A stretch of DNA of 64,000 nt from Frigoriglobus tundricola (lineage in GTDB: Bacteria; Planctomycetota; Planctomycetia; Gemmatales; Gemmataceae), in contig NZ_CP053452.2 of NCBI RefSeq assembly GCF_013128195.2, positions 6,634,001-6,698,000 on the forward strand, written 5' to 3'. Within the stretch, counting starts at the first letter, position 1, and every line of letters begins with the position of its first letter. This document shows, one piece after another, positions 47,820-57,368 of the stretch. Under the pieces are notes generated by a model, which did not search any database, had not been told where the DNA came from, and was given only the letters and a program-made list of their open reading frames with translations. The translations under genes and the position numbers were made by a program.

Positions 47820-48764
47820 ATGAGAGTTCCCGCGATGCTGTTCCTGGCCGCGGCCGTGCTGGCCGCCGCCTCGGGGGGCCGCCCCGGTTCGGCCCAGCCG
47901 CCGAAGAAGGGCCCCCGGGCTGCGGCCCAATCGCCCAAGAAGGACAACCCCGAAGAAGCGGCCCTCCTGAAACGGGCCGAGGCGTTCGTGGAGGCGTTCC
48001 ACAGCGGTGACGCCAAGCGCGTCGCCGCGTTCTGGGCGGCCGACGGCGACTACACCGACCTGACCGGCAAGCGGCTGACCGGCCGCGACGCCCTCGAGAA
48101 GTCGTTCGCCGCGTTCTTCGAGGCGAACAAGGGGGCGAAGCTGCGGATCGAGATCGAGTCGCTCCGGTTCGTCACCCCGGAGGTCGCCATCGAGGACGGG
48201 GTGACCGCGGTCCTCGCTCCCGACGGCGGCCCGCCGAGCCGGGCGAAGTACACGATCGTTCACGTCAAGAAGGACGGGACCTGGTTCCTCGGCAGCGTGC
48301 GGGAATCGGTGTACACGCCGCCGAGCAACGCCGAGCACCTGAACGGGCTCGAAGGGCTGATCGGCTCGTGGGCCGCCGAGGACGGCGGCGGCGGCGAGGT
48401 GGCCCGCGTCTCGTTCGAGTGGGCGGAGAACCAGAACTTCATCACCTCGACGTTCACGACCACCTTCAAGAACATCAGCGTGGGCGGCGGGACGCAGTGG
48501 GTCGGGTGGGACGCCGCGGCCAAAACGGTCCGGTCCTGGTCGTTCCACGCCAACGGCGGCTTCGGCGAGGGCACCTGGGCGCGCGACGGCAAGACGTGGA
48601 CGGTCAAGACGGCGGCGGTGCTGCCGGACGGGAAGAAGGCGACCGCCACGGAGGTCATCACCCTCATCGACGCGGACACGGTCGGCCTGGCCGCGAAGGA
48701 CCGGACGGTCGATGGGAAGCCGGTGCCGGACGTGAAGGAAGTCAAACTCAAGCGCGTGAAGTGA
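47820..48764 (+). CDS. exported SnoaL/SgcJ-like (NTF2-fold) protein, second copy
   Basis: A 314-residue protein with a signal peptide (FLAAAVLAAASGGRPGSA). A Pro/Lys spacer, an NTF2/SnoaL-like domain (AEAFVEAFHSGDAKRVAAFWA, LTGRDALEKSFAAFFEA) and a second beta domain (LIGSWAAEDGGGGEVARVSF ... VKEVKLKRVK) follow. It is clearly paralogous to 34408-35382 across its length. The ATG at 47820 follows GTGGAG. The next gene, 30 bp downstream, encodes a Gly/Tyr-rich protein, the same gene order as at the other copy. Confidence 0.82.
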   Translation: MRVPAMLFLAAAVLAAASGGRPGSAQPPKKGPRAAAQSPKKDNPEEAALLKRAEAFVEAFHSGDAKRVAAFWAADGDYTDLTGKRLTGRDALEKSFAAFFEANKGAKLRIEIESLRFVTPEVAIEDGVTAVLAPDGGPPSRAKYTIVHVKKDGTWFLGSVRESVYTPPSNAEHLNGLEGLIGSWAAEDGGGGEVARVSFEWAENQNFITSTFTTTFKNISVGGGTQWVGWDAAAKTVRSWSFHANGGFGEGTWARDGKTWTVKTAAVLPDGKKATATEVITLIDADTVGLAAKDRTVDGKPVPDVKEVKLKRVK

Positions 48765-48794
48765 CCTCGCCCCCCTAATTTCTGGAGAGCTATC

Positions 48795-49154
48795 ATGGTT
48801 CGGAACTCGTTCTTCGCGGCGGTCGCGGCCGCTCTCGTGGCGCTGCTGACGCCGACCGGTGCCCGCGCGTGGGGCGCGGCGCACGTGGGCTACACCCACG
48901 CCGGCCCCAACGGCGTGTACCACTACGGCGCGACGGCCGCGCGCGGGCCGTACGGGGCGTACTCGGGGTCCCACGCCGGGGCTTACGGGGCCGGCGGGGC
49001 GTCGTACCACGCCGGGAGCGCGTCCGGCTACCACTCCAACACCGGGTCCGGCGGCGCCTACCACTACAACACGGCCTCCGGCGGCGCCTACCACTACGGG
49101 ACGACACCGAGCTACGGCTACGGGTACTCGAGTGGCGTCTACCGGGGCTGGTAA
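48795..49154 (+). CDS. small exported Gly/Tyr/His-rich repeat protein
   Basis: A 119-residue protein with a signal peptide (FFAAVAAALVALLTPTGARA). The rest is low-complexity: GxxxYHYG/N-type repeats such as GAYHYNTASGGAYHYGT and alternating Ala/Gly/Tyr. The composition resembles glycine-rich surface or matrix proteins. No catalytic motif is present. The ATG has GGAGAG upstream. It follows the SnoaL-like gene, with which it probably shares a transcript. Confidence 0.75.
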   Translation: MVRNSFFAAVAAALVALLTPTGARAWGAAHVGYTHAGPNGVYHYGATAARGPYGAYSGSHAGAYGAGGASYHAGSASGYHSNTGSGGAYHYNTASGGAYHYGTTPSYGYGYSSGVYRGW

Positions 49155-49340
49155 CCGCCCGCGCGGCCGCCGCGTCTCATCGTCAGCGCGTGGTCGTCAC
49201 AGCTGCACGATCGGACCCACCCGTCGGGTGTCACCTGATGCCCCCGCGAGCTGGACTGCGTGCGAATAACTCTTCGCCAGTCCAGTTTGTTTGTTTGATA
49301 TAAATTAATATTAAATATCTAGTTTTTAGAAATCTGTTCA
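49155..49340. other. intergenic region with an AT-rich island
   Basis: Bases 49283-49345 are almost pure A/T (ATATAAATTAATATTAAAT at its core), in sharp contrast with the surrounding GC-rich DNA. No gene is seen. It could be a strong promoter region, a protein-bound site or a scar of foreign DNA. Confidence 0.6.
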
Positions 49341-49523
49341 TTGTGTTCAAGTGGGCGAATGTTTTTAGTATCAGGTTGCCGCGCGCGGGACTGGAAGATT
49401 CGGACCTGGGCGTTGGTGCGCGGTACGCCGGTCTACCTTGTGCGCGTGGAGGGCAAGGGCGACGCGGCGACCGGCGACGACGCGAAGCGGTTTTACGAGT
49501 CCTTCAAGATTAGCGATCAGTGA
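49341..49523 (+). pseudogene. C-terminal remnant of an unidentified gene
   Basis: The last 35 codons (TPVYLVRVEGKGDAATGDD, then AKRFYESFKISDQ) look like the C-terminus of a real protein, with a strand-turn-helix pattern ending in a 'K-F-x-x-S-F' motif typical of small exported planctomycete proteins. The upstream part has poor composition and no start signal, so only the tail survives. The next 370 bp to the sigma-factor gene show nothing recognisable except a short palindrome around 49668-49700. Confidence 0.4.
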
Positions 49524-49897
49524 CCGGCGTTCGCTCCGGCTTTGAGCCGGTGTGTGGCGACGGAGAGAACACTCGCGTCGCTGTAGGTCGGTTATCTGCG
49601 AGTATCTGCCGAACCTAACGCTCCACCGGAACCGGCCACATAATTTGTGTCGTACGTGTTTAGAAAGCGTCCGGTGACGCGCCACCGGACGCTTTCTGCA
49701 CACGTGAGGCCGCACGCCACGTGAGGCCGGCGGTCGGAGGGGTGGTGAACGATCAGAAGGCGGGCGGCGAGGCTGCCGGGGTGGTGGTGGCCCGGGAACC
49801 CGCTCGTCGCACCCGAACCGACTGGGGCATCGTCGCTTTTGTTGAGCTGTCCGACGCGCCTCCGGGCATACTCTCTACCAGCATTCGGAGGCGCGTC

Positions 49898-50410
49898 ATG
49901 CCGGCGAGCGTAAAGTGGAGGCGGATCCTCATCCCCCGGCCGCGCAGCGACCGGGACCTCCTCCGCGAGTTCGCCGCCGGCGGCGACCCGGCCGCGTTCG
50001 CCGAGGTGGCCCGCCGGCACGCCGGGCTGGCCCTCCGCGCCGCCGCCGAGGTGTGCCCCGCCGCGGCGGACGATGCGGCCCAGGCCACCCTCATCCTGCT
50101 CGGGCGGAAGGCCGCGGCCGTTGCGGGCCGCGAGTCGGCCGCCGGGTGGGTATTCGAGACGGCCCGCCGGCTCGCGCTCAAGGCCCGCACCGCCGCCGCC
50201 CGGCGGGCGGTCCGCGAGGCCCGGTCCCCCGCGCCCTCGCCGCCCGGCGACCCGCTCGACGCCCTGACCCTGCGGGAGCTGCAGGCCGCCGTCGCCGAGG
50301 AACTGGCCCGCCTGCCGGACGACCTCCGGGTGCCGCTCGTCCTCCGCTACTGGGAGGGGAGTCGCAGGCGGTGGCGGCGGCCCGGCTGGGTTGCTCAGTC
50401 AGTACGCTGA
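49898..50410 (+). CDS. ECF sigma-70 factor, N-terminal part of a sigma-WD40 gene
   Basis: Starts at ATG 49898 with GGAGG six bases upstream. Region 2 is visible (DRDLLREFAAGGDPAAFAE ... DDAAQATLILLGRKAAAV), then a linker and the start of region 4 (LPDDLRVPLVLRYWEG). The frame breaks at the four-G run 50356-50359. One more G restores YWEGESQAVAAARLGCSVSTLKRR, the region 4 helix-turn-helix, in the next frame. The stop at 50410 is therefore probably artificial. Sigma factors with long sensor-like C-termini are a known feature of Gemmata-type planctomycetes. No anti-sigma gene is adjacent; regulation likely runs through the fused domain. Confidence 0.8.
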   Translation: MPASVKWRRILIPRPRSDRDLLREFAAGGDPAAFAEVARRHAGLALRAAAEVCPAAADDAAQATLILLGRKAAAVAGRESAAGWVFETARRLALKARTAAARRAVREARSPAPSPPGDPLDALTLRELQAAVAEELARLPDDLRVPLVLRYWEGSRRRWRRPGWVAQSVR

Positions 50411-52947
50411 AGCGCCGGCTGGACGCCGGCCGGGACCGGCTGGCCGCCCGGCTCGCTCGCCGCGGGTTCGCCGGCCCCGCCCTGCTCGCCGCGCTGACCG
50501 CGGCCCAGGCCAGCGGGCGAGTCGCTCCGCCGGCGTGGGTGACGTCCCTCGGCGAAGATTCACTCCGCGGCGGTGTGACGGAGTTGCTGCAACCCGGCGG
50601 CCCGCTCGCGCTGTTCGGCAAGACAACGGCGGTCGTCGCGGTACTCGCGGTCGGGCTGGCGGTCGCGGGCGGCGGCCCGGCCCAGCCGCCCGCCGAACAA
50701 ATGCCGACGGCCCCGCCGTTGCACGAGACGCGGGTGGACCGGCTCGGGGACCCGCTCCCGCCGGGGGCGGTGGCGCGGCTCGGGTCGAACCGCCTGCACC
50801 ACGGCGAAGAGGTCGAGCGGCTCGCCGTCTCGGGGGACGGCCGGCACGTGCTCTCGCAGGGGAAATCCGCCTGGAAGTTGTGGGAGGTCGAAACGGGGAA
50901 GCCGCTCCCGGGCGCCGGCGGGAAGTACGCCGGGAAGGCGATTCTGGCGGCCGGCCCGGCCGGCCGCGGGGTGGCGGTGGTGGCCTGGACGGATACGGGG
51001 TGGGTGCTGGCCGACGCGCTCACCGGGGCGACGCTCCTGAACATGCCGGGCGTGGGCGGACACGCGAGCGGCCCCGCGGTCCGGCCGGACGGCAAGGCGG
51101 TCGCGTACGTCCAGTCCCGGGTGGACGAACGCACCCGGAGTTGGTGGCATGGGGTGAAAATCTGGGAGGCCGGCAAGACGGAGCCGACCGACCTGGCAGG
51201 CCCGGTGAATCGCGTTTTCCTCACGCAGTTGCTCTACTCCCCGGACTCGCGGCGGCTGGCCGTCCAGCACGGCGGCGACGAGGGCACCCAGGTGTGGGAG
51301 CCGGCGACCGGCAAACTGCTGCTCCAGGTCCCCAACCCGGAGAACCTCGTCACCCAAAAGTACGCGTTCTCGCCGGACGGGCGGCGGTTCTACAAGGACC
51401 AGCGGACCAAGCAGAAGATCCGCTGCTGGGACCTGGACACGGGCACCGAGCAGACGCCGAGCACCTTCGCGGAAGGCATCTGCTACGGCCTCGCGGTCAG
51501 CCCCGACGGCAAGACGGTCGTGATCTCGACGAGTTCGCCCCAGGTGTTCTGGGTGCTGGACGCGGCGACGGGGAAACCGATCCGGCAGGTCCGGACCCGG
51601 GGCGGCAGCGTGACCGACGCGGCGTGGGCCCCGGACGGGAAGCGGTTCCTTACCGCCGAGCGCGACGACGTGATCGTCCGCGACGCCGCGACCGCGGCCG
51701 TGGCGTTCGATCCACAGGGGCACTGGTTCATGCCCGGCGGCGTCTTCTGGTCGCCCGACGGGAAACAGGTGACGACCTGGTCCAATTTCCCCGTCCTGCA
51801 GGTTCGGCGGTGGGACGCCGCGACCGGGCAGCCCGTCGCCGTTCCCCCGCGCTCGCCCGCGATCCCGGCGGAGGCGGCCGACACCGGGGACGGGACGCGC
51901 GCGACCTTCGCGGACAAGGCGGGGGTGGTGCGGGCCTGGGACGCGGTTACGGGCCGGGAGCTGGCGCGGGTCGAGACGAAGGACGCGCCGGTCTGGCACG
52001 CGACGCTCACCCGGGACCGCAACCTGGTGGCGGCCGGGCGGACCGCGGTCCACGTCTGGGACGTGGACCGGGCCAAGATGCTGGCGACCCTCCCGCACAC
52101 GTTCAAGGAGGCCCTCACGGTGCGCGTCACGGCGGGCGGCCGCCGGCTCGTGGCTCTGGGCCGCGAGTCGACGGCCGTCGTCTGGGAGCTGCCGTCCGGG
52201 AAGCTCGTCCGCCGGTTGGAACTGGGCGGGCGCTGGCTCGACGTGTCGGCGGACGGGCGGTTCCTGTTGACGGATTCGCACCCGGGCGGTCGGGTCGAGT
52301 TGTGGGACCTCGACACCGGGGGCCGGCCGCGGGTGCTAACGACCAAAGGGGGCGACGGCGCGGACGCGAAGCCCGTGATGTTCGCCCGGTTCGCCCCGGA
52401 CGGTCGGTCCGTTGCTGTCGGGTTCCGCGGCCCGGAGGTGCTGGTGGTCGAGACGGCGACCGGCGGGCGGCGGTTCACGTTCGACAGCGGGGTGGAGACC
52501 ACCGGGTACGGGGCCGAGTTCTCGCCCGACGGCCGATGCCTGGCGACGGCGGCGGGCCGGTCCACCCTGGTCTGGGACGTGAGCGGAGAGGGCCGCGGCA
52601 GGCCACCCGCGTCGGCGGAAGCGGCGTGGGCGGACCTGAAAGAGCCGGACGCGGTCAAGGGGTTCGCCGCGGTGCGCTACTTGGCGGCACGGAAGGATGA
52701 AGCGGTGAGGCTGCTGTCGGAGCGCGTCCCGCCGGCCCGGCGGCCCGACCCGGAGCAAGTTGCCGCGTGGGTCGCCCGACTCGCGGCCGACGAGTTCGCG
52801 GAACGGGAAGCGGCGGAGCGGGCGCTCGCCGGCGTCGCGGACGCCGCCCGCCGGCAGCTCGAAGCGGCGCTCGCGGAAACGGTCTCCCCGAGGTCCGGCG
52901 GCGGTTGGCGGCCGTGCTGGGCCGCGGCGACGCCGCGAAGCCCCTGA
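50359..52947 (+). CDS. WD40-repeat C-terminal part of the sigma-WD40 gene
   Basis: Continues the sigma factor: ESQAVAAARLGCSVSTLKRR completes region 4.2. A short helical linker and one transmembrane helix (AVVAVLAVGLAVAGG) follow, then a long WD40 propeller with blades ending IRCWDLDTG, VRRWDAATG, VRAWDAVTG, VHVWDVDRA, VELWDLDTG and TLVWDVSG. After the propeller the frame is lost at the C run near 52888; one extra C gives SPEVRRRLAAVLGRGDAAKPL and continues to a stop at 53108 with a helical HEAT-like tail. As a whole the gene encodes roughly 1,070 residues, placing a cytoplasmic sigma factor on one side of a membrane and a propeller on the other. Confidence 0.75.
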   Translation, partial: ESQAVAAARLGCSVSTLKRRLDAGRDRLAARLARRGFAGPALLAALTAAQASGRVAPPAWVTSLGEDSLRGGVTELLQPGGPLALFGKTTAVVAVLAVGLAVAGGGPAQPPAEQMPTAPPLHETRVDRLGDPLPPGAVARLGSNRLHHGEEVERLAVSGDGRHVLSQGKSAWKLWEVETGKPLPGAGGKYAGKAILAAGPAGRGVAVVAWTDTGWVLADALTGATLLNMPGVGGHASGPAVRPDGKAVAYVQSRVDERTRSWWHGVKIWEAGKTEPTDLAGPVNRVFLTQLLYSPDSRRLAVQHGGDEGTQVWEPATGKLLLQVPNPENLVTQKYAFSPDGRRFYKDQRTKQKIRCWDLDTGTEQTPSTFAEGICYGLAVSPDGKTVVISTSSPQVFWVLDAATGKPIRQVRTRGGSVTDAAWAPDGKRFLTAERDDVIVRDAATAAVAFDPQGHWFMPGGVFWSPDGKQVTTWSNFPVLQVRRWDAATGQPVAVPPRSPAIPAEAADTGDGTRATFADKAGVVRAWDAVTGRELARVETKDAPVWHATLTRDRNLVAAGRTAVHVWDVDRAKMLATLPHTFKEALTVRVTAGGRRLVALGRESTAVVWELPSGKLVRRLELGGRWLDVSADGRFLLTDSHPGGRVELWDLDTGGRPRVLTTKGGDGADAKPVMFARFAPDGRSVAVGFRGPEVLVVETATGGRRFTFDSGVETTGYGAEFSPDGRCLATAAGRSTLVWDVSGEGRGRPPASAEAAWADLKEPDAVKGFAAVRYLAARKDEAVRLLSERVPPARRPDPEQVAAWVARLAADEFAEREAAERALAGVADAARRQLEAALAETVSPRSGGGWRPCWAAATPRSP

Positions 52948-53229
52948 CCGGCGAGCGGCTCCGGGCCGAGCGGTCCGTGGACGTGCTGGAGCGCGTCGGC
53001 ACCCCAGCGGCACGGGCAGTGTTGGCCGAGTTGGCGGCCGGGGCGGCCGACGCGGAACTGACGCGGGCCGCCGCCGCGTCCCTGATGCGGCCCGCCATGG
53101 GCCGATGAGCGTTCATCCGCCTGTACATCGAACCCGTCCGTTGACCGGCGCGGAAGTCACGGCTGAGAGTCCGGCCGCCACGACCGAGCCCGTTTCTCCG
53201 CCGCACGATTACGGCCCCCGCGCCGGGGG

Positions 53230-54471
53230 CTACTTGGCCGCCTCGACCGTGAGCGCGGTCGGGTCCGAGGTGATCTTCAACCCCGGTACGGTGACGCACC
53301 CCTGAGCGTCCGCCTTGACTTCACCTTTGGCCGCGCCGAACGTCCAGCTCACGGCCGCGCCCGGGGCGACGCGGAACTTCTGCACCCGGCGCAAGCTGAC
53401 GTCCGCGGTCGCCTCGGACGGGATGGTGAACGCCGTCTTCAGGTCCTTGTCTGAGACCAGAAAGAGCTTCGTTTCGACCCCGTGCGCCGTGTCCCTGACG
53501 TTCTTCCAGCGGAAGAACGCGTTGACCTGGCCCGCCTTCTTTTCGGCGAGGCGGTCCGGCCACGGCAGGGCGTTGTTGGTCGAGGCGCGGGTGAACACCG
53601 GGTAGGATTCGTCCTTCCTGACGCTCAGCCAGTCGAACGAGTTGATCAGGTCGTTGACCTTCAGGATGCTCTCGTGGTTGTTGGCGTGGCCGAACGGCCC
53701 CCAGTAGAGAATGAGCGGGTACTTCCGCTCGGTCATGGCCGCGACGAAGGCGTCGTGGCCCTTGGACCAGCCGTCGTTCGGGGCGGAATAGTCCACCACG
53801 ATCGGCGGGTCGGGCAGGGTCACGTCCGCGGGCACCTTCCGGGGCGGGAAGTACATCCGGCTGGACACGTGTTCGACCCTGGCCGGCACGTTCGCCTTGA
53901 CGGCGGCGAACACGTCGCCGTGGCGCATCCCGATCCCCAGGGCCCCGCTCCCGCCCATCGAGTTCCCGCACAGGTAGACCCGGTTCGCGTCGAGGCCGTA
54001 CTCCGCGATCACCCATTTCACCGTGTCGACCACCCGCTTCTCCGTGGGGCCGACCTCGGGGCCGGGGTACTTTTCGCTCCCCCACCACCAGTCCCCCTTG
54101 TTGGCCCGGCAGTCGAGGTACAGCGCGAAGAACTCGGGCGGCGCGTGGTAGATGTCGTGGTTGCCGACCTGGGCGGTGCAGGCGAGACAGGAGTGGACGT
54201 CGTGCCCGGCCGAGTGGAGGACGACGTACAGCGGGGCGTTCGGTTTCGCCCGTTTCGGGTGGAGCACCAGGACCGTGTCCCGCTGGGGGCCGGCGTAGCC
54301 CCACTCCTTCTTGGTGCCGTGCTGAAAGGTCTCCAGCTTCCGCCCGGTGAACTCCGACTCCTTTTGCCGTTCCGGGGGCCACTTGGCCTCCTGAGCCGGG
54401 GCCGGGGCCGGGACCGCCGGCAGGACCAACAGGGCGAGGACCACCGGTCCGGTCCGGAGAAGCAGGTTCAC
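53230..54471 (-). CDS. exported alpha/beta hydrolase (PHB-depolymerase/esterase-like)
   Basis: A 413-residue protein starting at GTG 54471 after AAGGAG. The signal peptide ends PAPAQE. The hydrolase fold has APLYVVLHSAGHD, nucleophile S171 in CGNSMGGSG, an acid candidate near VDYSAPNDGW, and a His in FGHANNHES. It resembles exported polyhydroxybutyrate-depolymerase-like or prolyl-oligopeptidase-like esterases. A C-terminal beta module (about 340-413) probably assists binding. It sits downstream of the DUF1501 gene on the same strand, 158 bp apart. Confidence 0.82.
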   Translation of the reverse strand: MNLLLRTGPVVLALLVLPAVPAPAPAQEAKWPPERQKESEFTGRKLETFQHGTKKEWGYAGPQRDTVLVLHPKRAKPNAPLYVVLHSAGHDVHSCLACTAQVGNHDIYHAPPEFFALYLDCRANKGDWWWGSEKYPGPEVGPTEKRVVDTVKWVIAEYGLDANRVYLCGNSMGGSGALGIGMRHGDVFAAVKANVPARVEHVSSRMYFPPRKVPADVTLPDPPIVVDYSAPNDGWSKGHDAFVAAMTERKYPLILYWGPFGHANNHESILKVNDLINSFDWLSVRKDESYPVFTRASTNNALPWPDRLAEKKAGQVNAFFRWKNVRDTAHGVETKLFLVSDKDLKTAFTIPSEATADVSLRRVQKFRVAPGAAVSWTFGAAKGEVKADAQGCVTVPGLKITSDPTALTVEAAK

Positions 54472-54629
54472 AGCGTCACTCCTTGTCCAAACGTGCGAGA
54501 GGGCGGGGGTTCGAACTTGCCGGGCGCGTGGCGCGACGCACTCCGGTGCGCGGCATGCGCGAACCTTCGGCGCGGGACCCTGCGGGGTTCAGCCGGTGGG
54601 TCGCGCCGGCGGGCGGCGCGGGCCGCGCG

Positions 54630-55970
54630 TCAGACGACTTCGGGCAGCGCCTTCCACTCGTCCACCAGGTAGTGCGGGCGCCCGGTGTAGTCCGGGAGCG
54701 TCACGGCGTGCGGGTCGATCCCGAAGTGGCGATAGAGCGTGGCGTGGACCTCCCCGAAGTGGACGGGACGCCTGGCGATCGTCCCGCCGGTGCGGTCGGT
54801 GGCGCCGATCACCTGCCCGGTCCGGAACCCGCCGCCCGCGAGCAGCCCGCCGCCCACCTGCGGCCAGTGGTCGCGCCCGGCGTCCTTGTTGATCTGCGGC
54901 GTGCGGCCGAACTCGCCCCAGGCGACGACCGCAACGTCCCGGTCGAGCCCCCGGTCGTGCAGGTCCGAGATCAGGGCGTGCATCCCGTGGTCGAACCACG
55001 GGAAGTGCGTGTTCTTGCACTCGCTGAAGTTGCTGCTGTGGAAGTCCCACCGGCCAAAGTTCAGCGTCACCACCCGCGCCCCGGCCTCGACCAGCCGGCG
55101 CGCCATCAGGAAGTGCTCGAGGTTCCGCGGCGCGCCGTCGCCGTAGTTCTTGGGGTCGCCCGTGCCGTACCGCTCGCGGACGGCGAGCGGCTCCCGCGAC
55201 AGGTCGAGTGCGTCCAGCATCTTGCTCGACGTCAGGATCTCGAGCGACTGGCGCCGGAGCGAATCCGGCCCGTCGAACGAGCCCTTCGCGTCGAGACCGC
55301 TCCGGACGCGGTCGAACTCCTTGAGGAGCCCGAGCCGGTCCGAGAGGTGTACCGCGTTGCTCGGGTTCGGCGTGAGGTTCTGACGGATCGGGCCCGACGG
55401 GCGGAACGCGCCGTGGGCGGCGCCGAGGAACCCGGGGTGCCCGGGCGAGCCGTACGGCGGGTGCCCCGCATCGGGCGCGAGGCCGACGAACGGGGCGACC
55501 GACGCGTCCGACGGGCCGAGCACCTTCGAGACCGTCGAGCCGAGCGACGGCCACCCGCCCGGCGGCTGCTTCGGCACCGGGCGGCCGGTGTAGCAGATGA
55601 ACGAATCGTGGTCCCCGCTCGGCGACCCGTAGACCGACCGGAGCGGCACGAGCTTGTCCATGATCGAGGCGAGCTTCGGCAGGTGCTCGCAGATCTGGAT
55701 GCCGGGCACCTTCGTGTGGATCGGCTTGAACTCGCCGCGGATCTCCGCGGGCGCGTCCATCTTCAGGTCGTACATGTCCTGGTGCGGCGGTGCGCCGACC
55801 ATGTAGATCATGATGACCGCCTTGTGCGATCGGCCGATGCCGGCGGCCCCTTCGGCGCGGAGCAGCCCCGGCAGCGACAGCCCGCCCAGCCCCAGCGCGC
55901 CGACCGTCAGGAACTCGCGACGAGAGGCGCGACCGCCCGCAGAATTCGGGGCTCCGAACACGGAGAGCAT
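54630..55970 (-). CDS. Tat-exported DUF1501 protein
   Basis: A 446-residue protein with Tat motif ASRREFLTVGALGLGGLSLPG. The DUF1501 domain has the usual landmarks: VIMIYMVGAPPHQDMYDLK, GDHDSFICYTG, NFGRWDFHS, VVAWGEFGRTP and GRDHWPQ. These proteins have a sulfatase-like fold and usually accompany a DUF1549/DUF1553 cytochrome gene in planctomycetes; no such partner is adjacent here. The ATG at 55970 with AAGGA upstream is preferred over an earlier ATG at 56045, since the Tat motif then has normal spacing. Confidence 0.93.
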   Translation of the reverse strand: MLSVFGAPNSAGGRASRREFLTVGALGLGGLSLPGLLRAEGAAGIGRSHKAVIMIYMVGAPPHQDMYDLKMDAPAEIRGEFKPIHTKVPGIQICEHLPKLASIMDKLVPLRSVYGSPSGDHDSFICYTGRPVPKQPPGGWPSLGSTVSKVLGPSDASVAPFVGLAPDAGHPPYGSPGHPGFLGAAHGAFRPSGPIRQNLTPNPSNAVHLSDRLGLLKEFDRVRSGLDAKGSFDGPDSLRRQSLEILTSSKMLDALDLSREPLAVRERYGTGDPKNYGDGAPRNLEHFLMARRLVEAGARVVTLNFGRWDFHSSNFSECKNTHFPWFDHGMHALISDLHDRGLDRDVAVVAWGEFGRTPQINKDAGRDHWPQVGGGLLAGGGFRTGQVIGATDRTGGTIARRPVHFGEVHATLYRHFGIDPHAVTLPDYTGRPHYLVDEWKALPEVV

Positions 55971-56301
55971 GGCGACATCCTTCGATGAGACGGGGCAGGG
56001 GGGCAGTAACGCGAACGGATTCGCGAGCGGCGTGTCGGTATGCAAAACAAGACTGTACCCGCTTTTCTCGCCCTTGAGTAGCCCGAGCCCCAGATTTTGA
56101 GGGGCTTGCGCGTTTCTGGTGCGCCTGGAATTGCAGGCGTTGGAGCATGTGGCCGAAAATCGTTACCCCAACCCTCTCGGGCGCGGAGCCGTCTTTTCCA
56201 CGTCGGGGGCGACTTTCTCGGATTTTTACCCTAACGGTGCGGTTGCGCGGGGAGGTGTTGCGCGCCCCCCCCTCCGAGCGCTCACCCGCACCGGAGGTCC
56301 C

Positions 56302-57365
56302 ATGCTGCTCTACGCCACCCGGCCCGTGTTTCCCTGGGACGAGCTCGACATCTCGCCCACACTCGGCACCATCCGCGAGGCGCTCCGCGCGATCCCGGAC
56401 GGGAAACTGCTCGCGACCCTCAACGCGCGCCGGCACAACGGGTGCAACACGTATCCGGTGTCCGTACGCTGGGGCGTCCTCTTGCTCCCGATCATCCTCC
56501 GGAACGCGACCCTCGAAGCGTGTCTCGAGGAACTCCGGCGCGACGCGGCGCTGCGGTTGCTCATCGGCATCGCGAGCGAAGGCGCCGGGCCCAACGGCTG
56601 GAACCGGACCCGGTTCCTCGCCGTCTTGGGTGAGGCTCCGGACCTCGTTTTGCTCCGCGGCATCTTCGATCACGTGGTCCAGCGTCTCGGGGCGGCGGTG
56701 CCCGATCTGGGGCGCCACACGGCCGGCGACTCCACCGGATTGCGGGGGCGCCGCGAACCCAACGCCGACCGCGTGGCGGCCGAGGTGGCGGACGGGTTGC
56801 CCCAAGCCAGCGGAGGACGCAAGGAGTACAAGGACGACGAGGGCCGGGTCCCGAAGGTGGTCGAGTGGTTCGGGTACAAGTTGCACCTGCCGGTCGGTGC
56901 CCAACACGAGGTGGTGTTGGCGTACCACATCAGCGACACCGAGGTTGGCGACAACGAGTGCATCGGGCCGTTGGTCGAGCCGGGCCAGGGCCACCGGCCC
57001 GAGGACCGCATCCCGACGTGGGCGTACGACAAGGCCGCGGGCGACACGACGGTTCACGAACTGCGGTACGAGGCGGGAATCAAGCCGTTAATGCAGAACC
57101 GTTCCTGTTGGCCCAAGGACGGCGAGAGAGGGGAAGCGATCGGCGGGCGGATCCCGTGTCACGTGGTTCACGATGAGGCCGGGCCCGTGTACTGTTACGC
57201 CACGGTGAGCGCGCCTCCGGTGCGCCGGGCCATGAGTTCCGCGGGGCACGAGAAGAGTCGCGGGACGTTGAAGTACCGGTGCCCAGCGAAGGTCCAGGGG
57301 TTCACGTGCGCGAGCGCGTCGAAGTGCAACGCGGGTAAATCGTACGGCCTTACGGTGCGGGTGGT
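56302..57365 (+). pseudogene. IS5/IS1182-type transposase, 3' end lost
   Basis: Starts at ATG 56302 with GGAGGT just upstream. The first 350 residues are intact: an N-terminal helical domain (LEACLEELRRDAALRLLIG), the first catalytic Asp region (HTAGDSTGLRGRR), GYKLHLPVGAQHEVVLAYHIS, and a zinc-like Cys segment near the end (LKYRCPAKVQGFTCAS). The frame runs into the IS1-like element at about 57366, so the C-terminal domain with the catalytic Glu is gone. No continuation is found to the right of the IS1-like element, so the event was more than a simple insertion, probably with deletion. Confidence 0.8.
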
Positions 57366-57368
57366 GGG

